A stretch of DNA of 64,000 nucleotides from Cladophialophora immunda (lineage: Eukaryota; Ascomycota; Eurotiomycetes; Chaetothyriales; Herpotrichiellaceae). Below, piece by piece: positions 51,235-62,973 of this stretch (the stretch's first letter is position 1; each line of letters begins with the position of its first letter). Location of the stretch: the NCBI RefSeq assembly GCF_000835495.1, contig NW_015622541.1, positions 6,634,001 through 6,698,000 on the forward strand, given 5' to 3'. Both the position numbers and the translations under genes were made by a program. Below the pieces are notes generated by a model. The model saw only the letters and a list, made by a program, of their open reading frames with translations, was not told where the DNA came from and ran no database searches.

Positions 51235-53120
51235 AGTACAAGAGTCTCGGCTGCATATGCTGGGAAGAGGCTCCTTTTGTCGCGGTCGGGCTTGTCAAAG
51301 TTATAGAGAATGAGGTTCCAGGCAACGATATTTCACTCAACAACCGCAAACACAGAAATCAAAGGCAACAAATGCCCCAGGACACGGTGTTCGGACCCTT
51401 TGCATTCGTCTTCGAGGCATGATCACGGCTTTGGGAAGAAGTTATGTTCAACTGAAGACTAGAAATTATGACTCCTCAGGTCAATCGCTGGCCAATCATA
51501 TTCTTTCCGCATTCGACCTCGATCGAGTCGTCCAGGCTGCGATGAATGAGAGCCTACCCTCCCAAAGAGAGGCTATAAAGACAAAACAGGCGACTTTGAT
51601 TCTGGGCAAAATGAGGATTCTTTTAATTCTCACCCCAGCGCAGCGTGTGAATTGTGACGAGTCGGGAACTTCGCAGTCGCTGGGCTGCCTAGCGGCATCG
51701 GTCAGCCTCGCTTACAGCACAAGTCAACCCATTGCATTTTAGCAAAGGCTTCAAAGAAGTACATCGTTGCAATAGTGTCATCCCCTAGAAGCTCATCACC
51801 TCCACGAACATTGTAGAAGGGAGCATTGGGGGGAGGTCTGATGGCAGATTGATGCGCAGTGGTAGGAGGTTAGGTCAAGCTGTATGAAATCAATCAGGTT
51901 GTGATTGAGTACCCCAGCTCTGTGGATCCTACCACCTGAACTGCAACCCTTTTCCACTCTTCGTGGGTCTTGTGAAGCACCCAATGTAATTTTATTGGTG
52001 ATCCACAAAGACACATGAGAGGGCTCGCTGGTGGTGAGGCTGCATGATCAGCAACTGAATGCCAACACGTGTCGACGATCCGGCGAGAGGTCAAAGGGTT
52101 CGTTTCGGACGTGGAGATGAATTGGGATATACAGTGCGCTGCGAGATCCACGCCCGAGTCATGGATACTGGATACACGGCACGCGCCCTGGCGTCTTGGG
52201 TTAGCATCGGATATGTGGTGCAGCGAAACAGCCAGCTCCCTTGACTCTCGCTGAGAGATATCCCGAGTGCGGTTGTGTGTGCAGACCTCGAGCGTTGTAT
52301 AGATTGGTGCGCTTGACTGATTCTAAGCAGGCGACGTTGCATCGATCAACATAAGAGTATTTGATGTGAGGGGAAAAGTTATGGTACCATCAATAGACGA
52401 GAGCAGGCATGATCGACAGTCTGTTGCATTCAGGCCTCCACGAGGTTGGGCTTTGCCGTGCCTTGATAGCCGTGGTGGAACAGTGCCATAGTGCTAGAAT
52501 TTTGAGAGGGAAGATGATCTCCACCGTTGGCAACCTGTCCCTGAACTGAATGCGGTCAGTGGCGCAGATGACGCACAAGGGCCTTTCGCAGGGAGGCGCC
52601 TTTTAGCTTCGTCGATCCCCGAGCCAAGAGGAGCTAAAGACATGCTAATGAGAGCCAAGACAGAAACAGTGATCCGGATTGGCCAGAGTGGTGGGGTGGC
52701 GTCTACACAACTGGGAACAAGCATCAGACGCCTATTCGACGAGCAGCCTCGAGTGATGGTCCACTACATCATCCATCCTGCCTCTGCCTTCTCCAGCTTC
52801 TACCCCCGTCTCTCCACAACCCCTAGACGAGACTGCACCAGGGTGTGTCAAATCATGGAAGCAGGGCGCAATGAGGTGGCACCATGTAACATTTCTCCGC
52901 AAGAGGTCACCGGAACACCCTGATGCCGTTCTCTACCACATTACAGATGCAAATCTCGTCCAATACCTCGAGATGTTCGGGCCCAGTTCGCTGCCCGTGT
53001 GGGAATACAAGTATACCCCTTCTGGCGCCTACCGTCGGTCGTTCCTCTTCCCATCTCTGGTGAACCCTTCGAGACTCCTTTTCTGTCCCCTGATCAGGTC
53101 GACAGCAGCCGGTCGCCATC
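51235..53120. promoter_or_regulatory. Long divergent spacer, GNAT and sugar porter
   Basis: These 1886 bases separate two start codons facing away from each other. No ORF here carries a recognisable domain. The length is more than either promoter should need, so a missed small gene or a non-coding transcript is possible. The last 250 bases are pyrimidine-rich, as in a fungal leader. Confidence 0.4.
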
Positions 53121-55140
53121 ATGTATCAGATAGGCAATATCTATTTCATCACAGCCATCGCCGTGATCGGCGGTGGTCTGTTTGGCTTCGATATCTCGTC
53201 GATGTCTGCTATGTGAGTAACGATTGTACATGCCAACAGACGGCCCTTGCTAATTTCCACCAGCATCGGCACGAACCAATACAAATGGTACGAACATGCA
53301 CTCTGAACTATGCTGTCGAATGCTATCCAGGAACTGATTGATTCTCCCAGCTATTTCAACCAGGGCCCTAATGGACCTCCTCAGTGCTCCGGCCCGAGAT
53401 CCGACGTCCAGGGTGGCATTACTGCTGCCATGCCTGGAGGCTCATTCATTGGCGCTTTGGCATCTGGATTTGTACGTCTCAGGTGCAGATGTTGTGACTT
53501 ATACTGACGTTGTGAAAGTTGTCAGATATCTTTGGTCGAAAGAAGGCCATCCAGATCGGCGCCGTCATCTGGTGCATTGGTTCCATCCTGGTCTGCGCTT
53601 CTCAGAACATAGGCATGCTCATCGTGGGCCGTTTTATCAATGGATTTAGCGTCGGTATTTGTTCAGCTCAAGGTACATCTATCACCGTTTATCATCTTGA
53701 AGATCTGTGGCTGACACCCCTTGAGTTCCTGTCTATGTGTCCGAATTGGCGCCTCCTAGCAAGCGAGGAAGAGTGGTGGGAGCTCAACAATGGGCAATCA
53801 CCTGGGGTATTCTGATCATGTTCTACATCAGCTACGGCTGCAGCTTTGTCTCCGGAGCGGCGGCGTTCCGCATCCCGTGGGGTTTGCAAATGATTCCTGC
53901 CATCATTCTTTTCTTTGCATTGTTCCTCCTTCCAGAAAGTCCCAGGTATAACCACCCGTCTTGAGTCGCCGTGGACTATAGCTGACGTCGTCGTAGATGG
54001 CTTGCACGCAAAGATCGCTGGGAAGATTGCCACAACGTTCTCGCCCTGGTGCATGCAAAGGGCAACCGCGAGGCTCCCTTCGTCCTCCTCGAGCTCAACG
54101 AGATCCGAGAGATGTGTGAATTTGAGCGAAGGAACGCCGATGTTAGCTACCTTGAGCTCTTCAAACCAAATATGATCAACCGAACGCACATCGGTGTTTT
54201 CACTCAGATCTGGTCTCAGCTTACCGGAATGAACGTTATGATGGTAAGTTCTCCTTCTCCACAGAAACGCTTTATATTCCCATTCTCGTTGAGAGCATAT
54301 GCTAAGAGATTGCCTAGTACTACATCACCTACGTCTTTGGTAAGAAGCCTTGGTTAGCATTCTTGAGAATCACTAACGTGGATTATAGGCATGGCTGGTC
54401 TCTCCGGCAATACCAACCTGGTGGCCTCGTCAATCCAATATGTCATCAACGTCCTCATGACCATCTTCGCACTCGTGTTTATCGATCGATGGGGACGTCG
54501 CTGGCCCCTGATCATTGGCTCTACCTTCATGGCCATTTGGATGTACGCCAATGCTGGTTTGTTGGCCTCTTACGGTAAACCAGCACCTCCGGGAGGAGTC
54601 GACCACGTCTCAGAGGAGTCCTGGCAAATCCACGGAGGTGCAGCCAAAGGTGTTATTGCCTGCACATATTTGTTCGTGGCATCATTTGCACCGACTTGGG
54701 GACCTGTCTCGTGGATCTATCCGCCTGAGCTGTACCCTCTTCGCGTACGAGGCAAGGCCGTGGCCCTGACAACCTCTGCCAACTGGATCTTCAACTTCGC
54801 GTTGTCGTACTTTGTTCCTCCGGCCTTTGTCAACATTAAGTGGAAGGTCTACATCATCTTTGGCGTCTTCTGTACGGTCATGACAATCCACGTCTTCTTT
54901 TTCTTCCCTGAAACCGCCGGCAAGACGCTTGAAGAGGTCGAGGAGCTCTTTATGAGCGACGTCAAACCATGGAATACCCACGTCAACTACCAGAACATCA
55001 AGAGGGAGGAGCGAGGTGAAGTCGATACTGAGAAGCGACTGAGCTACGCTGTTCACCGGGAACGTGGTCACAGCGATCATACTGAGCATACTGAGGTCGG
55101 TCAGCAAACTCAGGAGATTGCAAAGAGCGAGGCTGCATGA
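53121..55140 (+). CDS. MFS sugar porter (hexose/monosaccharide transporter)
   Basis: Eight exons: 53121..53212, 53264..53287, 53351..53471, 53519..53672, 53726..53945, 53997..54243, 54318..54339 and 54389..55140, giving 543 residues. Sugar-porter signatures are all present: GGGLFGFDISSMSAIIGT, FGRKK, PPSKRGR and QQW, PESPRWL, TQIWSQLTGMNVMMYYITYVFG, DRWGRR, SWIYPPELYPLRVRGKA and PETAGKTLEEVEELF. Twelve helices are expected in the plasma membrane. The protein is close to fungal high-affinity monosaccharide transporters; the exact sugar is not known. Two exons are tiny (24 and 22 nt), which gene finders often lose. The C-terminal tail is rich in Glu, His and Thr. Confidence 0.93.
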
Positions 55141-55863
55141 TTCAATTGCACCCATACAACACCGACAACCGGGTCGATCAGTCCCCGCCACTTCCTCTGA
55201 CGTGAGGATGCCCGATTACAACAGCTTTGAAACAAACAGATGGGTTTTGATATGAAGCAGAAGCGCGGTTGTTATCGTAGGACAGCTGGAGGAAAGATTA
55301 GCAGATTTGAGTAGTCTGTGCAGAGACTCACAACTGTGGTAGCCCACGAGAGAATTGAGGATAATTTTTTTCCCTTCTGCTTACTCGCTCTGGAGAGGCG
55401 CATCAAAAGGCAATGCATCAGAGGCAGCGTTGCAGACCTCTCCAAAATAACGCCCAAGGATGCGAGGCACCCAGAGGCCCGCTGCGACCATGGACGCATC
55501 GAGGACCCAGATTTAGCTAGCGAACCGAGCTGCTCCAGTTAAAACCTCGGAGTGCCGCAACCCGCAAAGTAAAAATAACCGCCTTGGTTCTAAGGCTGGC
55601 AAAGTGTGAAGTTCGCCTCCGTGGAGTCTGGACTGGGCGCCCGTACAAGTCCACACCACCTGCGCAACACAGCTGAGCTCACTTTTGCCTTTTTCCAACT
55701 TGTCGTCGCCTTTTCGTTCATTACATGCTCTCTTCTTCCCTCGTTTCTGTCATAGCTCACTCGAGACGGTATATCAAGGATGCTACTGCCACAAGCGCAC
55801 ATTCCCCGAGGCTGAATCCGCAACAGCACTGCAATTATATCATGACCTCGACTCTATAAGCTC
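55141..55863. other. Intergenic region before the RING/SH3 gene
   Basis: These 723 bases hold no recognisable gene. They include the sugar porter 3' UTR and the promoter of the next gene. Confidence 0.4.
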
Positions 55864-58800
55864 ATGGCTGCCATCACCGAAGCCCCTGCCACAGGCCTTC
55901 TCAACCTTGAGAATGAGCTCGTCTGTTTCATTTGCACCGAGGTTCTCTATCAGCCTCTTACCCTTCTCGACTGCCTCCACACCTTTTGCGGCTCGTGTCT
56001 GAAAGAATGGTTCTCGCACCAATACCGCAAAGCAAGCCACTCGCGTGCCCCGCCCTCCGTAAATCCATACACCTGCCCGACATGTCGCGCTCCTGTCAAA
56101 AACGCCCGGCCCTATGCGAAGATAAATACCTTGCTGGAGATGTTCTTGATCGCAAACCCTGGCAGGGATAGGACTCCGGAAGAGAAGGCTGAGATGTCGC
56201 AGGCGTATAAACCAGGCGAAGAGATTCTACCAAAGATCGAGAACAATCGTAGGAGGGAGAGAAGAAGACGCGAAGAAGAGGATTCGGGATTGGGAGATTC
56301 ACGGAATGCAGATGGCGCAAACGGCGAGAGAAGCAGACACGACCAACACCTGGACCCCGCTTCGGCTGACCGTAGACGGGGCACCAGCGGAAGTAGCAGA
56401 AGTCGGGAACGAAGAGACACAATGGAAAGGCAAAGAGATGCAGACCGTCGCCAGAGGCGTGAACAACAGCACACTTCAGATGTGGAATCCTCTCGACCCC
56501 GAACAGCAAGCTCTTCCCACTCCGCAGATCCCTCGTCCCTGTCTCCCCCACCTAGTTCACCCAGGCATCCCGAGGCTGTTGAAGCACGCCAAAGGGGTGC
56601 CCGGACCGTCGCTCATCAAGCAAGTCTAATATCCCTGGTCAGCGCCTCCGAGAGTGGCACTGGCACTGGCACTGGCGACAGTTTAGACGAGGCGCGACTC
56701 ATGCAAGAGATTCTGGCTGAAGGCCTCTTGGATGGCATCAATATTGATGAACTGACCGAACAAGAACAGGACGCGCTTAGCGAGGCCATTGCTGAACGGA
56801 TCAGGCAATTGCACCCAGAGAGACTTCGTCGACCAGGCACAGATGACAGTAGGCCCGACCCTCGCGGGGACACGACAAGGCCGCTGGGATCACAGGCTGA
56901 CGAAACCGAGCGCCATTTCCGCCAGTCATCCAGGAACAACAATCGTGAACGGACGCAACCAAGTCCAAGATCGAGTCATAATGTGGTCATTGGAGGATCC
57001 AACACCCGACAGCCTACCGCTTCGTCCCAATCAGCAAATGACCAGTTATTGACGCTACCGCAGACTGCAGCTCACCGACGGCGAGCTTCTGATGAGACTC
57101 GAAGGTCCGAAAATTCTGTAATGAGAACAGATCGGACACCTCATCCTGCAGCGAGATCGGCGACAGATCTCTCCAACAGACCTCACTCGAATGCGGGTGG
57201 TGCGGATCGCCTCCAGCAACTCCAGCAGGGGCCACATGCGCAGAGATCTAATACGGAGCCCAGAACATCTCCGAGAGCCTCCGAAGTTTGGCAGGCTGCC
57301 GGTGGACGCCACATGTCCAGCCCGCCGCAAGTTGCTTCGCCCGCTCAACAGTCACCAAGGCCTGATTCTGTGCCGCCTCTCATGTCGAGTGTGGCAACCG
57401 GCCCCGTCCCAACTTCAATTCCCACCGTGGAACCCGAAGTTCGTGTTCCCGAGCCAACAGAGCTACCGGCAACGAGTGTCTCAACTAGGTCTGATGAACC
57501 ATACGTCGCTTGCTCACGGTGTTCTCGTCCGAACATTCAGTATGAAGTCCACAAACACTGTGATGCTTGCAAAGTTGATATCTGTCTGCGGTGCTATAGA
57601 ACTGGGCGTGGATGCAATCATTGGTTCGGTTTTTATCGCTCTGCCATGGTCAAATTCAACGCATCTCATCCGCCGAATCGCAACAGTCAGTCCATGGGCC
57701 TACCACACTTGCCAACTAGTCGACAATATGAGAAGCCCTCAGCAACTGCGGCACAATCGGGGCGGTACAATACGACTGCTAATGCTACTTCGCGTCTAAG
57801 AGAGGGCAACTTCTGCGATCGATGTGGCAGTTTTGCAAACGAATACTTCTGGTCATGTGACTATTGCAATGAAGGCGAGTGGGGATTTTGCAACGACTGT
57901 GTAGGGAGCAATCATTGCTGTGACCATCCCTTACTGCCCGTGGCCTACAAATCATGCGACCCGAACTTGACAAGCTCGAGATTCGGAGGAGGGCTGGGTG
58001 CTGCTACACTGAGCCCGTACAGCTCTGGTGGCCGCGACATCTCCCCAGCTCAGAGCGCAGCTTCGAGCGTCACTTCGGGAACTGGGCCTTATCCCGGTCT
58101 CCGCCCCGACTTTGTACCTTTAGCAGTTACAACCAATTGTGACATTTGCTCTCGACCAATTACATCTCAAGAGACCCGGTACCATTGCCCAACGCATCCG
58201 ACGCCGACTCCGGAAAACGCTGGTCAGAAAGGCGACTACGATATTTGCAGCACTTGCTACCATAGCTTTGTTGAGACGGGGCGGATGAAGCGCGAAGATG
58301 GGCCGGATGGCTGGCGACTGTGCCCCGATGGGCACCGAATGATTGCTGTGGCTTTTGAACGGGACGAGGAAGGCAATGAGCGCAGAATCATCACCCGTGA
58401 CATTGTGGGTGGTGTACAAATGACAGAGGCGGATGTGGCGGCGTGGAAACTTGCGATGAAAAATCTACACCGGGTCGACAGAGCAAACCTTTCCGCAGTG
58501 CGAGGCGACTGGAGCTGGCGAGAAGACGAAGCTGGTACACGACGCAAAACACGAGCTAGAACCTCCACCCTCCCACGCTCGGGAATGCAGCTCCCGCCGG
58601 ACGGTGGCTGGGGCAAGACTTGCGTCGCCAGATGGGGTTACTACCCACCTCCCAACGATGATGGCAAGGCCAAGGACGAGCTGATGTTCCCCAAATATGC
58701 TAATATACGCGAGGTGGAGGAAATCAATGATGAATGGTGGTTTGGAGTATATGCAGGAGATGCAGGCGTCTTCCCAGCGGTGTTCGTGAACAGGGCTTGA
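55864..58800 (+). CDS. RING finger protein with Cys-rich (ZZ-like) modules and SH3-like C-terminus
   Basis: A single exon of 978 residues. A C3HC4 RING spans 21-74 (CFIC...CLHTFCGSC...CPTC), so E3 ubiquitin ligase activity is likely. Residues 120-540 are a charged, low-complexity linker rich in Arg, Ser and Glu. Three Cys/His-rich modules follow: about 548-595 (CSRC...HKHCDAC...CLRCYRTGRGCNH, ZZ-like), about 650-695 (CDRCGSFANEYFWSCDYC...CNDC) and about 758-800 (CDIC...YHCP...CSTCYHSF). The last 60 residues (CVARWGYYPPPNDDGKAKDELMFP...WWFGVYAGDAGVFPAVFV) match the SH3 pattern: ALYDY-like start, WW, and GxFPxxFV end. SH3 binds proline-rich ligands and ZZ domains bind histone tails or N-degrons, so a substrate-recruiting role is plausible. 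No yeast orthologue is recognised. Confidence 0.85.
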   Translation: MAAITEAPATGLLNLENELVCFICTEVLYQPLTLLDCLHTFCGSCLKEWFSHQYRKASHSRAPPSVNPYTCPTCRAPVKNARPYAKINTLLEMFLIANPGRDRTPEEKAEMSQAYKPGEEILPKIENNRRRERRRREEEDSGLGDSRNADGANGERSRHDQHLDPASADRRRGTSGSSRSRERRDTMERQRDADRRQRREQQHTSDVESSRPRTASSSHSADPSSLSPPPSSPRHPEAVEARQRGARTVAHQASLISLVSASESGTGTGTGDSLDEARLMQEILAEGLLDGINIDELTEQEQDALSEAIAERIRQLHPERLRRPGTDDSRPDPRGDTTRPLGSQADETERHFRQSSRNNNRERTQPSPRSSHNVVIGGSNTRQPTASSQSANDQLLTLPQTAAHRRRASDETRRSENSVMRTDRTPHPAARSATDLSNRPHSNAGGADRLQQLQQGPHAQRSNTEPRTSPRASEVWQAAGGRHMSSPPQVASPAQQSPRPDSVPPLMSSVATGPVPTSIPTVEPEVRVPEPTELPATSVSTRSDEPYVACSRCSRPNIQYEVHKHCDACKVDICLRCYRTGRGCNHWFGFYRSAMVKFNASHPPNRNSQSMGLPHLPTSRQYEKPSATAAQSGRYNTTANATSRLREGNFCDRCGSFANEYFWSCDYCNEGEWGFCNDCVGSNHCCDHPLLPVAYKSCDPNLTSSRFGGGLGAATLSPYSSGGRDISPAQSAASSVTSGTGPYPGLRPDFVPLAVTTNCDICSRPITSQETRYHCPTHPTPTPENAGQKGDYDICSTCYHSFVETGRMKREDGPDGWRLCPDGHRMIAVAFERDEEGNERRIITRDIVGGVQMTEADVAAWKLAMKNLHRVDRANLSAVRGDWSWREDEAGTRRKTRARTSTLPRSGMQLPPDGGWGKTCVARWGYYPPPNDDGKAKDELMFPKYANIREVEEINDEWWFGVYAGDAGVFPAVFVNRA

Positions 58801-59506
58801 GCATGGCGGACGTATGATGAACTATACGGCCACGACACTGAATTCTGGGATCATCATGAAAATTATTTGAGGGAGCGTGACCTTGGTTCTGATTTAATGT
58901 GGAATGTGTTATGACTTGGATATGGAAACCAGCCAGCGAGGACTAATGGCGGCTAGTTATCAGGCAGAGATACCAGGCTCTGAGCCTAGAGCCCGGGGCA
59001 ATGGAAGTGCAGTATCCATCGCGCTGACATTCTCTTTCCGATCCTGGTCATCTGTTTCGCAATGTAGAAAGATCAAGATGGAGACTTGGACTTTCATACT
59101 TGGCCATAGGGGTAATATTAGTTAAGGCCTCCTACGATCGATTACAGCGGCAAGTCCAAGAGGCTTGGGATGCGATAGGAGAAGACACACTGGAAGGCCT
59201 GATAGATACTATGCCACCACGCTCTCAGGCTGTTATAGACGCCTAGGGCGGCCACACTGAACACTTCGAAGCGCGCCACTGAAATCGCCTAATCAGGTTT
59301 AGTTGGATTCTCAGGGCTGGTCTTTCCTAATATGGACTAGCTGCACTGGGGTCGGCTCCGGGCGACCATAGGGCGGCATCACCATTTTGCCTCATGAGGG
59401 CGAGGCTGAAGGAGGCAAGGCTGACCCGGCGGACATCTCCCAGGCAATTTTCCGCATGCAATTTGACCTTCTCCTAGCCCACCGTTTCATCAGTGGCCTC
59501 TCCAGA
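58801..59506. other. Intergenic region before the AflR-like regulator
   Basis: No gene is recognised here. The open frame of the next gene runs back to an ATG at 59387, but the sequence added is unlike the family and is treated as leader. Confidence 0.4.
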
Positions 59507-60838
59507 ATGCACCATCAACGGTCTGCTTGTGATCGCTGCAGGGGTCAGAAGCTGCGCTGTCCACGGAGTGATCAGTCCAAGACTGAGCCATGTGCCAGAT
59601 GCCTGAAAGTCGGGATCCAGTGCGTGACCAGCAGCGCGCGACCCCTGGGACGACCTAGAACGACGACAGTTTCTGGGCGCCGGACCAAATCCATCAAAAC
59701 AGGACTCACAGCACCCCAAGCACCGGACACTGAATCGACTTCTCTACGACTACCATCGACCACAGAGGATCTGCAAGCGTTCTCCAACTTGTGGGCGCCT
59801 GGGAGGTTGGATCTGTATGCAGACTATCTGGAACACCCGTCTTACGTGACCGGCCTGAATTTCGAAAATCCAGGACTGAGCTCGGCATCCGAAGCAGATG
59901 CAGGATATGAATTTGATCAGCAACTGGGGAGCCACGACGAGCTTTTCGCCCTTGAACCGTCGACTGAACGTTACCAACGCCCACAGCATGACTTTAATTT
60001 GCCTGCTATTCCCGAAAGTCATATAGCAGGACCATCACTGAAACTGCCAGAGCCTGCAGACACCCTCACCTCTCTATCGCGACTGAATGAAGACATTTCT
60101 GGGCAGATATCCCGTATCAGTTCACACATCTGGGGACCTGTGAACGCAGGGCAGCATTGTCGCGAAAAGCTTCATCAAATCGAGGGTAACCCTATGGCTG
60201 AGATGTTACAAAGCACTTCCCAATTTGTTACCATTCTCGAAAACCTAGCTCCGTTGTCACTACAGCCAATCGCATCTACCGCTGGGTCCGTAACACATGA
60301 ATCCTCTGCCTCGGACACTGGTACCCCCAATTCCAATCCCTCGCAACAGCAGACATCGCTGCCTGCGTCATCCTCGCCGCTTCATCCACCATCGACAAGC
60401 TTGAGCATATTGAGCACCCCAGTCGTGCTAATGCTTCTGTCATGCTATCTCCTCCTTTTGGAGCTCTACGACGCAATTTTCAGCCGTGTTTGTGATGCTC
60501 TGTCGAAACTGGGAGACCTATACAGCTTCTTTCGGGACCTGCCAGAGTTTCAAGTGGCTGGTCTGCCGTCAATGAAGGCACATCTGTATGCCAAGATCAT
60601 CATACAAATCATTGAGCATCATTTCGACCATATCGAGCGGCTTTTAGGCCTGCCCAAGGAATTTGGCCTCTCCGAAAGGACGCCGAACTCGATGGGGTTG
60701 TTCAATTCTACGGAACTATCTCAGCTTCTACATATGGCCATGACGCAGATGGCAGGAAACTCCGGAAATTCAGGCAGTTCAACATTGAAATCGTTCAGAG
60801 CTAAACTGAGAAGTCTCCAAGGCATGCTACCGCGGTGA
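59507..60838 (+). CDS. AflR-like Zn2Cys6 transcription factor
   Basis: A single exon of 443 residues from the ATG at 59507. The cluster lies in the first 40 residues (MHHQRSACDRCRGQKLRC...CARC...QC; spacing 2-6-10-2-6) and starts in the way seen in AflR-type regulators (RSACDRCRGQKLRC). A Ser/Pro-rich middle is followed by a C-terminal helical part like the AflR regulatory domain: VLMLLSCYLLLLELYDAIF, and AKIIIQIIEHHFDHIERLLGLP. AflR-type proteins usually control the secondary-metabolite cluster around them. Here only a drug-type MFS pump is adjacent in the window. A longer form from 59387 would add 40 residues. Confidence 0.88.
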   Translation: MHHQRSACDRCRGQKLRCPRSDQSKTEPCARCLKVGIQCVTSSARPLGRPRTTTVSGRRTKSIKTGLTAPQAPDTESTSLRLPSTTEDLQAFSNLWAPGRLDLYADYLEHPSYVTGLNFENPGLSSASEADAGYEFDQQLGSHDELFALEPSTERYQRPQHDFNLPAIPESHIAGPSLKLPEPADTLTSLSRLNEDISGQISRISSHIWGPVNAGQHCREKLHQIEGNPMAEMLQSTSQFVTILENLAPLSLQPIASTAGSVTHESSASDTGTPNSNPSQQQTSLPASSSPLHPPSTSLSILSTPVVLMLLSCYLLLLELYDAIFSRVCDALSKLGDLYSFFRDLPEFQVAGLPSMKAHLYAKIIIQIIEHHFDHIERLLGLPKEFGLSERTPNSMGLFNSTELSQLLHMAMTQMAGNSGNSGSSTLKSFRAKLRSLQGMLPR

Positions 60839-61122
60839 AGATCGGGTAACTATCTTCATCGATCTTGCGACACCTACTTTCAGAAATACCCTAAATACCG
60901 CTCGACGGAATTAAGTGCTATGAGGAAATGTGCCAGAAGGACGCCAGTAAATGAAGCTAGATCTTCTCCTTCGTCCCAGATCTTCTCATTCATTTCACAG
61001 AAGAAACTTTATGGGTGTTCTGCCACCTTCCTTTTATGCGAGCCTGGCACGAGCCTGGCAGAGATCTGTGCAGGCCGTACAACATCTCCCTTTGGTTTCA
61101 GCTGCAGCCCCTAGAGGCCAGA

Positions 61123-62973
61123 CTATTTTCCAATATCCTCTTCCTTTGAGGTGCCAATTTCGCTCTCCTCCTTCTCCATGCCGAATTCGGTTTCAAGGTC
61201 CTGGCGCAGCGGAATCTCTTTCTCCAAGAACGCGAGCAAAAACCCTAGTGCTGCAAATCCGATTCCAACCTGCCATGTTCGGCGGAGACTTCCATTCAAT
61301 ACTGCGACAACTTGTTCGCGAGTGGGAGCAGACAGTGTATCGAGGAAAGCAGCTGTGGCATGGCCATACGCTTGACCATCGATGAGCTGCCCTCTGGCGA
61401 CTGGATCTGTGATGCCTGTCGACGCAAGGGCATCGAAGCGATTGTTAAATATTGCAGCAGGAATTGCAGTACCCCACGTCCCGCCGAAACCGCGCACGAA
61501 CGACCAAGTTGATGTTGTAAGTGCGGTGTCGCTTTCCGAAAGCGGCGCCATAACCGCAGGTAGTAACGTGGAGATAACGAGGCCTGCTCCAGCAGAACCT
61601 ACCATTTGATATCCAACCCACGCGCCTGTGGAGGAATTCTGGTCGAGGAGATCCAAGAGACCAAAGCCAACCACTATCAATGCAAAGCCTGCGTAATGGA
61701 TAGGACGATAGCGACCAAACTTGGACATGGCCGCCCCTCCCATTGCAGCAAAGGGAATCAGGATTAGTATGGTAGGCAGTAGCTGGACTCCCGAATAGGC
61801 GGGCGATGAGCCGAGGACGCCTTGAAAGTAAACCGGAAGAAAATAAATCGACCACATGGTGACTATGCCGTGCAAAAAAGTGAGGATGTATGCGATGGCG
61901 GATGTGCGGTTCGACATCAGACGCAGCGGCATGGTTGGCTGAGGAACAAATCGCGACCCTTCGAATACAAGAAAGCCTGCTAGGCCCACCAAGCCAATGA
62001 CCAATGGAACAAGAACATTGTATGACGACCAGGGATATACGGCGCCAGCCCAGGATAGCGCGATGAGGACACCACAGATGGCCGCGATGAAGATGGCATT
62101 ACCAGCCCAATCAATCGAGGTCAGCCTGGTGGCGAGCTTGACGTTCTTGTTCCATCTCACCTTCAAGAAGGCAAGGAGAAGTGACAACGCTACCCCGCCA
62201 ATGGGAAGATTGAGGTAGAAGACCCATCGCCAGGTGGAATACTCAACAATAAGCCCGCCGAAGAATGGACCGAGCGCCGTGCCAAGAGCAATCAGACCAA
62301 AGATGATGGCAAAGTAGTTGCCTCGTTGTCGCAAGGGGATCAAGTCGCAGATGATCATCTCGATGAGGACGCTCATGCCGCCTGCGCCGGCTCCCTGAAT
62401 CACACGACCGACGATGAGCATCGGCATGCTGCTTGCTCCTCCGCAAATTCCGCCGCCCAGCACAAAAATCGCCGTTGCGGCGATCGTTGGCCACCGACGT
62501 CCAAAGACATTTGCCAGCTGTCCGTAAAGGGGCTGCAATGCCGTCCTGTCGCGAAAATTCGTCAATACCACGTTGATGCAGCAATGGAAGAAGCTGATTG
62601 CGAGACGAATATGTTGTACTTACATGGTCAGGAAGTAACCATTGACGGCCCATATATACAAGTCGCCGCCACCTAGATCCGCGATGATAGACGGCAGAGC
62701 CGTGGATGTGATGGTTGCTTCCAGCGCTGTCAGCAGACCTGTGAAGCTGAGTGCTACCACAATCATCCAGAACCGCAACCCTTTCTTCAGTCCGGTCGTT
62801 GAGGGCTTGGTCGAGAGCTGAGCATCTTTTGGAGCAGCTGTCTCCGCCTCCTTGCTGGCTGCATCGTTGTCCATACCGGCACTGGAGTTGACCACAGCCT
62901 TGTCACGGGAGAGGTCCATCTCCGGATGCGGATTTGACTCCATGTGTAAACTCTCTTCTTCCAAGTTACTCAT
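61123..62973 (-). CDS. MFS multidrug/H+ antiporter, DHA2 (14-TM) type
   Basis: Two exons on the minus strand, 62973..62624 and 62545..61123, with a 78-nt intron, give 590 residues. After a hydrophilic tail of about 65 residues the first helix and loop read ALSFTGLLTALEATITSTALPSIIADLGGG, typical of fungal DHA2 pumps. GQLANVFGRRWP, the motif C-like GLIALGTALGPFFGGLI, and NLPIGGVAL support the family. About 14 helices are expected in the plasma membrane. Relatives export toxins, azoles or a host's own metabolites. The AflR-like gene to the left is convergent with 284 bp between stop codons, so this pump may be under its control. An upstream in-frame ATG at 63018 would add 15 residues. Confidence 0.93.

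Noticed and set aside
52871..53341. 156-codon plus frame before the sugar porter
   Set aside because: It overlaps the real first exons of the transporter in another frame and lacks any motif.
59387..59506. N-terminal extension of the AflR-like protein
   Set aside because: The family normally starts a few residues before the zinc cluster; the extra 40 residues are unlike any relative, so the later ATG was used.
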